This document shows positions 20,006 through 28,001 of a stretch of 64,000 nt of DNA, piece after piece (within the stretch, counting starts at the first letter, position 1; each line of letters opens with the position of its first letter). The translations under genes and the position numbers were made by a program. This DNA comes from Candidatus Aminicenantota bacterium (GTDB lineage Bacteria > Acidobacteriota > Aminicenantia > Aminicenantales > Saccharicenantaceae), in contig JACIYJ010000002.1 in the NCBI GenBank assembly GCA_014360015.1, forward strand, positions 310,001 through 374,000. Reading direction: 5' to 3'. The notes under the pieces are model-generated. The model had not been told where the DNA came from. It saw only the letters and a list, made by a program, of their open reading frames with translations, and did not search any database.

Positions 20006-22141
20006 ATGAAAAAGGAAAAATTTATAGAAAAAAAGGCTTTGGCAGGATTTCTTTTTATTTTCTTTTCCTTTTTATTCCTAACATCTTTCGCTGTTAACCT
20101 GCTGGCTCAGGAAGAGACCAATCCCTTCTTTTCTTCCTACCAGACACCGTTCGAAACTCCACCTTTTGACCGGATAAAAAATGAACATTTTCTTCCGGCG
20201 ATCAAAAAAGGTATCGAGTTTCAGCAGGCGGAAATTGAAGCCATTGTTAACAATCCTCAGCCCCCGACTTTCGAAAATACCATCGTCGCCCTTGACCGCA
20301 GCGGTAAATTCCTCTCCCGAGTTATGGCTGTCTTCAGTGCTCTTCAGGGAGCCAATTCTTCCCCTGAGCTCCAGAAAATAGCCGAACAGGTCACGCCCCT
20401 GACCAGTCAGCATCGTTTGAGCATTTATCTCAACGAAAAATTATTCTCCCGGGTCAAGGCGGTTTATGACCGTAGGGCCAAACTCAAACTCGACGAAGAA
20501 CAGCGCTTCCTGCTGGAAAAAATCTATCAGGATTTTGTCCGCGCTGGAGCTCTTCTCAGCCCTGAGCAAAAGGAGCGAATGCGCCAGATCGACCGCGAGC
20601 TGTCGATTCTCTCCTTAAAGTTTGGAAACAATGTTCTTCAGGAAACCAACAACTTCAAGCTGGTCATTGAAAACAAAAAAGATCTTGAAGGTCTGCCCCA
20701 GAATGTCATCGATAGCGCCGCCGAAACAGCTAAGAAGATGGGCCTCAGCGGGAAATGGGTATTCACCACCCAGGTTCCGAGTATGATTCCTTTTCTTCAG
20801 TATGCTAAGAATCGGGAACTGAGACAGCGCCTGTTTACTGCTTATATCAGCCGCGGAGATAATTACAACGAGTTTGATAACAAAGAGATTATCAAGAAAA
20901 TCATCGCTCTAAGAACCGAGAGAGCCAATCTCTTGGGTTATCCGACCTTTGCTCACTATGCCATCGAAGTTAACATGGCCAGGACTCCGGAAAAAGTTGA
21001 AGAATTTCTCCTCCAGCTCTGGACTTATGCCTTGAACCGGGCCAAATCGGAACTGGCTGAAATGCAGCAGATTGCTGACGAGGAAGGAGCTGGAATTAAG
21101 ATTGCACCCTGGGACTGGTGGTATTATGCCGAAAAACTGCGCAAAAAAAAATATGATTTAAAAGAAGATGAAATCCGGCCATATTTTGCTCTGGAAAATG
21201 TCAAGCAGGGCATGTTCACCTTAGCTGGACTGCTGTATGGACTAAAGTTCGAAAAAAGAACTGATATTCCAGTTTACTATCCAGAAGTCGAAGTTTATGA
21301 AGTTAAAGAAAAAAATGGTCAGCACGTCGGTTTGCTTTACCTTGATTTCTTCCCTCGAGCTTCCAAAAGAAGCGGGGCCTGGTCAGGCTCACTGAGACGC
21401 CAGTCATATGAAAACGGCAAAAAAGTGCCCCCAATTGCCACCATGGTCTGTAATTTCACCAGACCAACGGAAAAGGTCCCGGCTCTGCTCTCACTGGATG
21501 AAGTCAACACCTGTTTTCATGAATTTGGACATGCTCTGGCTACCCTTCTGGTCAATGGAAAATACAATACCAGATTCGTTCCCAGGGATGGAGTTGAATT
21601 ACCCTCACAAATCATGGAAAATTGGGCTTTTCAGCCTGAACTGCTAAAGCTCTATGCCCGGCATTATCAAACCGGAGAGATCATTCCCGAACAACTGATC
21701 AACAAAATCAACAACAGTTCGCTCTTCAACCAGGGCTTCGCTTCTACCGAATATCTGGCTGCTTCACTATTAGACCTATACTGGCATAAGACCAGGTTTG
21801 AGGGCGAGATTGATGTCAATCAGTTTGAACGGGAAGTCATGAAGAAGCTTGGTTTGATTGAGGCCATAGTTCCAAGATACCGGAGCACCTATTTCCAGCA
21901 TATTTTCTCAGGAGGTTATTCAGCTGGTTATTATGTTTACATCTGGGCTGAAGTTCTGGACAGCGATGCCTTTGAAGCCTTTAAAGAGCGCGGGCTGTTT
22001 GACCGTCAGACTGCTGAAAAATTTAGAAGAGAAATACTGGAAAAATACGGTACTGTGGATTTTCTGAAACAGTACCTTAAATTCCGCGGCCGGGAACCCA
22101 GAATTGAACCGCTGCTAAAAAAGAGAGGATTCATTAATTAA
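20006..22141 (+). CDS. M3-family zinc metallopeptidase, peptidyl-dipeptidase Dcp-like, exported
   Basis: Cleaves dipeptides or short segments from oligopeptides. The 711-residue protein starts with a signal peptide (hydrophobic residues about 13-35, ending LLAQEE). It then follows the M3A layout, beginning with NPFFSSYQTPFETPPFDRIKNEHFLPA, a Dcp hallmark. The zinc site HEFGH is at residues 505-509 in CFHEFGHALATLL, and SQIMENWAFQPELL supplies the third ligand Glu. The C-terminal FSGGYSAGYYVYIWAEVLDSDAF is typical of the family. The AAGGAG ribosome site is at correct spacing. With the C69 peptidases it indicates periplasmic peptide degradation. Confidence 0.93.
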   Translation: MKKEKFIEKKALAGFLFIFFSFLFLTSFAVNLLAQEETNPFFSSYQTPFETPPFDRIKNEHFLPAIKKGIEFQQAEIEAIVNNPQPPTFENTIVALDRSGKFLSRVMAVFSALQGANSSPELQKIAEQVTPLTSQHRLSIYLNEKLFSRVKAVYDRRAKLKLDEEQRFLLEKIYQDFVRAGALLSPEQKERMRQIDRELSILSLKFGNNVLQETNNFKLVIENKKDLEGLPQNVIDSAAETAKKMGLSGKWVFTTQVPSMIPFLQYAKNRELRQRLFTAYISRGDNYNEFDNKEIIKKIIALRTERANLLGYPTFAHYAIEVNMARTPEKVEEFLLQLWTYALNRAKSELAEMQQIADEEGAGIKIAPWDWWYYAEKLRKKKYDLKEDEIRPYFALENVKQGMFTLAGLLYGLKFEKRTDIPVYYPEVEVYEVKEKNGQHVGLLYLDFFPRASKRSGAWSGSLRRQSYENGKKVPPIATMVCNFTRPTEKVPALLSLDEVNTCFHEFGHALATLLVNGKYNTRFVPRDGVELPSQIMENWAFQPELLKLYARHYQTGEIIPEQLINKINNSSLFNQGFASTEYLAASLLDLYWHKTRFEGEIDVNQFEREVMKKLGLIEAIVPRYRSTYFQHIFSGGYSAGYYVYIWAEVLDSDAFEAFKERGLFDRQTAEKFRREILEKYGTVDFLKQYLKFRGREPRIEPLLKKRGFIN

Positions 22142-22360
22142 GTTGATTGATAATTAAATTAGAATCCCAGCAAAAAATTACGAACTTTTCGTCTGATAGC
22201 TGTTGAAAAAAATATATGGTCAGATAGCAACAACTTGAAGACTACTGGAGACAGACTTTTTTGCCCTGTAACCAGAAATGGAATAATCTGAGGTTTTTGA
22301 TTAATTAAAACTCAGTCAGGAAGAAATATGAAAAGCAATATTCTTCACCGGTCTTCAATA

Positions 22361-22369
22361 TGCTATAAT
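22361..22369 (+). promoter_or_regulatory. extended -10 promoter in the 309-bp gap before the FAD dehydrogenase operon
   Basis: TGCTATAAT is a perfect extended -10 element (TGn-TATAAT). The -35 position reads TTCTTC and is poor, as is common for extended -10 promoters. It lies about 80 bp before the TTG start at 22451. The rest of the gap 22142-22450 holds no recognisable gene or structure. Confidence 0.5.
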
Positions 22370-22450
22370 TAGCAATCTAAAATTTTTAGAACTATGGTTA
22401 AAATCCACTGGTTTAATGGTTACGATTAATTTTGATTAAAGGAGCTTCCT

Positions 22451-24574
22451 TTGATCGATAACCGTCTTTATAAACATCCTATTTTACCAGTTGAGGACAG
22501 ACCCACTTTTAAGTTTTACTGGAATGACCAGGAGTTAATAGCCAGAGAAGGCGAAACCATCGCTTCAGCCCTTTTTGCTAATGGAATAAGAATTTTCAAT
22601 TATCACCACAAAGATGGTGCTCCCCAGGGAATATTCTGCGCCAATGGTCAGTGTGCCCAGTGTTTAGTCTTGGCTGACGGCTTTCCGGTCAAATCCTGTA
22701 TGGAACTCATCAAACCCGGGATGAGAATCCAGCCCGTAAATGGATTGCCTGAGCTTCCGGCAGTCGACCCTGAATCCCCCTTAGTCTTTGAACCGATAGA
22801 AGAGCTGGAAGTCTCGGTGTTAATCATTGGTGGGGGCCCGGCTGGACTATCAGCAGCCATCGAGCTCGGTAGTCGTGGAGTTGATTGTCTGCTGGTCGAT
22901 GATAAACATCGTTTAGGTGGAAAACTGGTACTTCAAACTCACCGCTTCTTCGGTTCAGTGGAAGCAGTTTACGCCGGAACCCGTGGAATTGACATCGCCA
23001 CCAGGCTGGAAAATGAAGTCAGAAAATTCAGTAGTGTTAAGATCTGGCTCCAGAGCACAGCCTTAGCCGTTTTCAGCGACAGGAAAGTTGGCATTCTCAA
23101 AGAGGGCAAAAAATATGCTCTGGTCAGGCCCAAGATTCTCCTGGTGGCTTCTGGAGCGCGAGAGAAATCTCTGGCTTTCCCCGGCAACACCTTGCCCGGA
23201 GTCTATGGAGCCGGAGCCTTCCAGACCTTAGTCAACCGCGACCTGGTCAAACCAACGGAAAGACTCTTTATCGTGGGTGGCGGCAATGTCGGGCTGATTG
23301 CAGGTTACCATGCCCTTCAAGCCGGGATTCAGGTAGTCGGCCTGATAGAAATTATGCCCGAATGCGGCGGGTATAAGGTTCACAAAGACAAGCTGGCTCG
23401 CCTTGGAGTCCCAATCCTGACTTCCCATACTATCCTCAGCGCCAACGGAAAAGAAGCAGTGGAATCAGTTACTGTGGCTAAGGTTGATGAAAAATTCCAG
23501 CCGATAAAAGGCACAGAAAAAACTTTTGCCTGCGACACAGTCTTGATTGCTATAGGCCTCGACCCGGTTAATGAATTTTATCTTAAGGCTAAGGAATTCG
23601 GTCTTCCGGCTTATGCAGCCGGTGATGCCGAAGAAATTGCCGAAGCTTCGGCGGCTATTTTCTCTGGAAAAATTCGCGGACTGGAAATTGCCAGAGACCT
23701 GGGAGTTTATTCTGGCGAAATTCCGAATTCCTGGTATGAAACCGCAGAAATTCTTAAATCCCGTCCCGGAAAAACTTATCCCGAAAGCTTCCCGGAAAAA
23801 GAAACAGGAGTTTTCCCGGTCATTCATTGCCTTCAGGAGATTCCCTGCAACCCGTGTTCAGCCGTCTGCCCGAGAAAGCTGATCGAAGTTGACCGAAGCG
23901 ATATCAGAAAACTTCCTGTTTACTATGAGGAAAGAGACGGCAAAGGTTGCACCGGTTGTGAGCGCTGTGTGGTCTTTTGTCCGGGACTGGCCATCACCTT
24001 AGTCGATTATCGCCGGGACGCTCAATTCCCTGAAGTCACCATCCCCTTTGAATTCCTGAAGGAAATCATAAATCCGGGAGATGAAGTTTCTCTGGTCGAT
24101 GTAGAAGGCAAGTTTCTAACCAAAGCAAAAGTTGTCTCGGTCAAATCAATCAAAGGCAATGACCGGACCATTCTGGTCAAGGTGCAGGTACCAAAGGAAA
24201 TTGCTAAGAAAGTCAGCGGGCTCCGACTTCAACCTGAAATTAGTCCGGCTGAAGCTCAGTACACTGAAAGAATGGCCGATGAAGCCATCATCTGTCGCTG
24301 TGAAAGGGTAACCGCCGGCGAGATCAGAAAATTAATCAGAGAAGGCCTTAGAGACATTAACGAAATCAAGACCATCACCCGGGCTGGCATGGGACCGTGT
24401 GGGGCTAAGACCTGTACTCCGTTAATCCACCGTCTTTTCCGTGAAGAAGGTGTACCGGAAAAGGAAATCATTGACCAGCCGAAGAGACCTCTGTTCATAG
24501 AAGTTCCCTTAGGTGTGTTCGCTGGTCTCCAGGAAAAACAGGAGAAGAAGGAGGCCGAAGATGAACGGGCTTAA
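22451..24574 (+). CDS. multidomain FAD/NAD oxidoreductase, alpha-like subunit of an imino-acid/opine/sarcosine dehydrogenase
   Basis: The 707-residue protein fuses four modules. Residues about 15-110 are a [2Fe-2S] domain with C-x4-C-x2-C-x11-C (CANGQCAQC plus a later Cys). Residues about 115-430 are a pyridine-nucleotide-disulfide oxidoreductase fold with SVLIIGGGPAGLSAA and a second Rossmann motif RLFIVGGGNVGLIAG. Next comes a two-cluster ferredoxin region (CNPCSAVCP and CTGCERCVVFCP). The C-terminus is a BFD-like domain with CRC and CGAKTC. This layout resembles sarcosine oxidase alpha, opine oxidase or D-hydroxyproline dehydrogenase subunits. It starts with TTG behind AGGAG at six-base spacing. 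It overlaps the next gene by 14 bp, indicating translational coupling to the substrate-oxidising subunit. Confidence 0.82.
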   Translation: MIDNRLYKHPILPVEDRPTFKFYWNDQELIAREGETIASALFANGIRIFNYHHKDGAPQGIFCANGQCAQCLVLADGFPVKSCMELIKPGMRIQPVNGLPELPAVDPESPLVFEPIEELEVSVLIIGGGPAGLSAAIELGSRGVDCLLVDDKHRLGGKLVLQTHRFFGSVEAVYAGTRGIDIATRLENEVRKFSSVKIWLQSTALAVFSDRKVGILKEGKKYALVRPKILLVASGAREKSLAFPGNTLPGVYGAGAFQTLVNRDLVKPTERLFIVGGGNVGLIAGYHALQAGIQVVGLIEIMPECGGYKVHKDKLARLGVPILTSHTILSANGKEAVESVTVAKVDEKFQPIKGTEKTFACDTVLIAIGLDPVNEFYLKAKEFGLPAYAAGDAEEIAEASAAIFSGKIRGLEIARDLGVYSGEIPNSWYETAEILKSRPGKTYPESFPEKETGVFPVIHCLQEIPCNPCSAVCPRKLIEVDRSDIRKLPVYYEERDGKGCTGCERCVVFCPGLAITLVDYRRDAQFPEVTIPFEFLKEIINPGDEVSLVDVEGKFLTKAKVVSVKSIKGNDRTILVKVQVPKEIAKKVSGLRLQPEISPAEAQYTERMADEAIICRCERVTAGEIRKLIREGLRDINEIKTITRAGMGPCGAKTCTPLIHRLFREEGVPEKEIIDQPKRPLFIEVPLGVFAGLQEKQEKKEAEDERA

Positions 24575-25718
24575 TTATGATGTTATCATCATCGGTGCAG
24601 GCAGCGTGGGCACACCTACCGCTCTTTTTTTAGCTCAGAAAGGCTATAAAGTTCTGGTGGTAGACAGGAATCCCAGCCCTGGCCAGAGCTCCAACAAACG
24701 GGCCATCGGTGGGCTTCGAGCCACCCATTCTGACCCGGCTAAAATCAAACTTTGTCTCAGAAGTCTGAAGATCTTTTCCACTTGGCAGGAAACTTATGGT
24801 GATGATATTGAGTGGTATAAGGGCGGTTATTGTTTTGTAGCTTATCGAGAAGAAGAAGAAAAAACCCTCAAAGAGGTGATTCCTCTCCAGAAAAGACACG
24901 GCCTGAATATAGATTGGCTGGAAGCAGAAGAACTGAGAAAACTCATTCCCGATCTTAATCCGGCAGGTCTTCGGGGTGGGACTTTTTCACCTGAAGATGG
25001 CCATGCTTCTCCCCTGCTGGCCATTGAGGCCTTTTACCGTCAGGCAAAAAAGGCTGGAGCTCAATTTAAATTTCAGGAAAAAGTCACTGGCTTGACGATC
25101 GAAGGCGGAAAAATCAAAGGCCTGGTTACCGACAAAGGAAGTTACGGCGCTGAAGTAGTGATAAATGCGGCTGGTGCCTGGGCAGCTGAGATAGCCAGGA
25201 TGGCCGGTATGGATGTTCCGGTTAAGCCTGATTCCCACGAAGCTGCGGTCACTGAACCGGTTCAAAGGTTTTTTGAGCCGATGATTGTTGATATCAGACC
25301 GGTTAAAGGTTCAGCCAATTATTATTTTTACCAGCATGCTACTGGTCAGATTATCTTCTGCATCACACCCAGCCCCAGCATCTGGGGCTTTGATGAGAGA
25401 GAAACCAGCGAATTCCTGCCCATGGTCTCGCGTCGGATGATTGAACTGATGCCCAGGCTTAAAAATATCCGAGTCAGGCGAACCTGGCGCGGTCTTTATC
25501 CGATGACTCCGGATGGTTTTCCCATCGTTGGCTGGTCCAGAGAAGTTCAGGGATTTTTGCTGGCCGTAGGTATGTGCGGCCAGGGATTCATGCTCGGGCC
25601 GGGTGTTGGAGAATTGCTGACCAGACTGGTGGCTAAACAACCTGGACCTGACGATGAAGAAATACTTTCCTACCTGTCACCGTACAGGAATTTTGTCAGC
25701 GAAGAAAAATTAAAATAA
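24561..25718 (+). CDS. FAD-dependent amino-acid/amine dehydrogenase, beta-like subunit (DAO family)
   Basis: The 385-residue flavoprotein belongs to the D-amino-acid oxidase/sarcosine oxidase beta superfamily. It starts MNGLNYDVIIIGAGSVGTPTALFLAQKGY with the FAD-binding Rossmann fold, followed by the conserved INAAGAWAAEIA. The C-terminal RRTWRGLYPMTPDGFPIVG and GMCGQGFMLGPGVGELL complete the family pattern. It oxidises a secondary or primary amine on an amino acid and passes electrons to the alpha-like subunit and its Fe-S clusters. The start at 24561 has GGAGG just upstream and lies within the end of the alpha gene. Substrate (proline, hydroxyproline, sarcosine, opine, D-amino acid) cannot be decided here. 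Confidence 0.85.
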   Translation: MNGLNYDVIIIGAGSVGTPTALFLAQKGYKVLVVDRNPSPGQSSNKRAIGGLRATHSDPAKIKLCLRSLKIFSTWQETYGDDIEWYKGGYCFVAYREEEEKTLKEVIPLQKRHGLNIDWLEAEELRKLIPDLNPAGLRGGTFSPEDGHASPLLAIEAFYRQAKKAGAQFKFQEKVTGLTIEGGKIKGLVTDKGSYGAEVVINAAGAWAAEIARMAGMDVPVKPDSHEAAVTEPVQRFFEPMIVDIRPVKGSANYYFYQHATGQIIFCITPSPSIWGFDERETSEFLPMVSRRMIELMPRLKNIRVRRTWRGLYPMTPDGFPIVGWSREVQGFLLAVGMCGQGFMLGPGVGELLTRLVAKQPGPDDEEILSYLSPYRNFVSEEKLK

Positions 25719-25802
25719 AAAAAATGATAAGGGCAAAAATTTTTATCAAAGGTCCTAATGATGTTTTTTTCAGCAACTCATAACCCCTACGGCTGTCCAA
25801 TT

Positions 25803-27893
25803 TTATCTGTTCAATGATTTTACCAGCAACTCAACTGCCGGAACAATGGCTAACTGGCACTCGGCTTTTGGCTTTTTGATTTCTTCCAGTTTTTTACGGC
25901 TCGTTTCTAACCAGGAAGCGTCTGGCTTCTTATCTTCCATGATGAAGCTAAGTGCTTCAGAGCTGATAGAGATTAATTTGTCCAGGTTGTCCGCCAGAAG
26001 AACTACTTCTCTTAGAACCGGAGATTTTTCTGCCAAAGCCGCCACCTGAGCTTTTATGTCTTTCAGCTCCAGAAAATACATATAAATTCTGCTGGCTGAT
26101 TCAGGCCGTCTGGTAGTGAGGAACTCTTCAACCATTTTTCGAAATTCTCTGGCTTCGAGTGATTCAGGAAAGCAGGCATCGACAAAACGGGTCAGTGGAG
26201 CTAAGGAAGTGTATTTTCTACCCTGACTGTGCCTGGCATAACCTTTGATCGGTTCAGCTATGCTGGCCAATTTTTTAAGCGCGGCAATATTTTCTGACCC
26301 GACCAGCCGTCTCAGCATCATTTCCTGATTCCTCAGATGCTGAACTCCAATTTCTTCCAGCAGAAGGTTTATAACCTTCAGCCTTCTGTACATATCGTCC
26401 ACGTCCCTGACTTCCTGCGGCGACCAGAGGCGCTCGGCAATAGCTGCTGTTCTGGGCCAGATTCTTGAATCTATTGTTTCCGGCGAAACCAGTTCAGCCC
26501 ACATGGTGGCTTCTCCACCCAAAATTAATTTCTTCTCGGCTGGGGTCAGGGGTGAATCAGGCGGAATAGGGTCATTTAGGTAATGTCTTTCGGTTGTTTC
26601 GCACAGGTCTATGTAATAGCCATTAGACAGAATCCCCTGATAGCCTTTCTGAGCACCATCAATTAAAGCCTGGGTACCACGCCACGACTGAATGACGATA
26701 TCTTTTGGCAGACCGGGCTGATAGATTTCATCCCAGCCGACCATTTTTTTGTTGTACTTTGTCAAAATTTTCAGAATCCGCTTATTGAAATAGGCTTGAA
26801 GGGCATGATTGTCGGAAAGGTTATGTTTCTTCATGAAAGCCTGAATCTGCGGGTTTTCCTTCCAGTGAAGAGCTTCCACTTCATCGCCTCCGATATGCAT
26901 ATAGGGATCAGGAAAAAGAGCAGCCATTTCTCGGAAAAACTCATCAAAGAATTTGTAGGTGGCCGGATTGGCCGGATTAAAAACTGGATGAAATACACCA
27001 AAACCACGTTCAATTCGATAAGGACCGGGAGCGCTGGCATATTCAGGATAGGCAACAAACCAGCTGGTAGAATGACCGGGGATATCAAATTCGGGCATAA
27101 CCCTGATGCCGAGGTCAGAAGCAAATTGAATTATTTCTTTAATCTGTCCCTGAGTGTAATACATTCCATCGGAACCAAGCCGATGCAATTTCGGGAAAGT
27201 CTTGCTCTCCACTCTGAACCCCTGGTCTTCGGATAAATGCCAGTGAAGAACATTGAGCTTAACTGTGGCCATAGCCAGTAAGTTTCTTTTAATTACTTCA
27301 ACTGGCATAAAATGGCGGCAGGAATCAATCAGGAGTCCTCGCCAGGTGAATCTGGGTTTATCTTCTATCCGGACACAGGGAAAATAATATCCTTGACTGT
27401 CAGCTGAAAGAAGTTGAAGCAGAGTTTCCAGTCCTCTTAAAATTCCCAGGTCGGTTTTAGCCTGAAGCTCAATTTTTTCCGGAAAAACTTCAAGTATGTA
27501 GGATTCATCTTCGCCGGGTACAAGTTGGCCGGGTCTTTCAAACTTATAGAAAAATCTGGTCAGGTCATTTATTTTTTGTTCAGCCAGAAAATCCTGTTCG
27601 AAAAACATTCCGGTTCTGCCAGCCAGCCTAAACATAAACCTGGAAACAGCTTTAAAGGCTCGGCTATCAGCTTTAGCTTCCCCACCCACATAAAACTTCT
27701 CATCCAGCCTGAAAACTCCCGTTTTCCATTCCAGCTTAGCCGGAACCGGCATAAGAGCTGGCCCTTGGTTATTTTCCTTTAATCCAGTCTGCTCAGCCGC
27801 AATTTTTCCTATTAATAAAAACAAAAAAAAGAAAAAAACAGCCAGAAAGGCAGGATTAAAACCTATTTTTTGAATAATTCGATTTCTGTTCAT
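25803..27893 (-). CDS. GH20 beta-N-acetylhexosaminidase, exported
   Basis: Removes terminal beta-linked GlcNAc or GalNAc from glycans, chitin oligomers or muropeptides. The 696-residue protein has a signal peptide (about residues 13-33). An N-terminal GH20b domain is followed by the TIM barrel starting at PRFTWRGLLIDSCRHFMPVEVIKR. The catalytic pair Asp337-Glu338 sits in HIGGDEVEALHW. LNVLHWHLSEDQGFRVESKTFPKL and AEATMWAEL-like GGEATMWAELV are further family motifs. A helical C-terminal extension of about 150 residues follows the barrel. It is monocistronic, with a terminator of the next minus-strand gene just upstream. Confidence 0.93.
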   Translation of the reverse strand: MNRNRIIQKIGFNPAFLAVFFFFLFLLIGKIAAEQTGLKENNQGPALMPVPAKLEWKTGVFRLDEKFYVGGEAKADSRAFKAVSRFMFRLAGRTGMFFEQDFLAEQKINDLTRFFYKFERPGQLVPGEDESYILEVFPEKIELQAKTDLGILRGLETLLQLLSADSQGYYFPCVRIEDKPRFTWRGLLIDSCRHFMPVEVIKRNLLAMATVKLNVLHWHLSEDQGFRVESKTFPKLHRLGSDGMYYTQGQIKEIIQFASDLGIRVMPEFDIPGHSTSWFVAYPEYASAPGPYRIERGFGVFHPVFNPANPATYKFFDEFFREMAALFPDPYMHIGGDEVEALHWKENPQIQAFMKKHNLSDNHALQAYFNKRILKILTKYNKKMVGWDEIYQPGLPKDIVIQSWRGTQALIDGAQKGYQGILSNGYYIDLCETTERHYLNDPIPPDSPLTPAEKKLILGGEATMWAELVSPETIDSRIWPRTAAIAERLWSPQEVRDVDDMYRRLKVINLLLEEIGVQHLRNQEMMLRRLVGSENIAALKKLASIAEPIKGYARHSQGRKYTSLAPLTRFVDACFPESLEAREFRKMVEEFLTTRRPESASRIYMYFLELKDIKAQVAALAEKSPVLREVVLLADNLDKLISISSEALSFIMEDKKPDASWLETSRKKLEEIKKPKAECQLAIVPAVELLVKSLNR

Positions 27894-27948
27894 CTTAGAC
27901 TCCCTTTCTGTAACCTCAGCAGCATAAAAATCATAAATATATTAAAGC

Positions 27949-27986
27949 AAAAAGGCAGGCAGAATGAAATCTGCCTGCCCTTTTTT
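27949..27986 (-). terminator. bidirectional intrinsic terminator
   Basis: A perfect 10-bp stem GGCAGGCAGA (27954-27963) / TCTGCCTGCC (27970-27979) with a 6-nt loop is flanked on both strands by T-runs: CTTTTTT on plus and CTTTTT on minus. It ends the VPS10/BNR gene that stops at 28002 and separates it from the GH20 gene. Confidence 0.85.
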
Positions 27987-28001
27987 GTTTGCTCCTGATT
28001 T

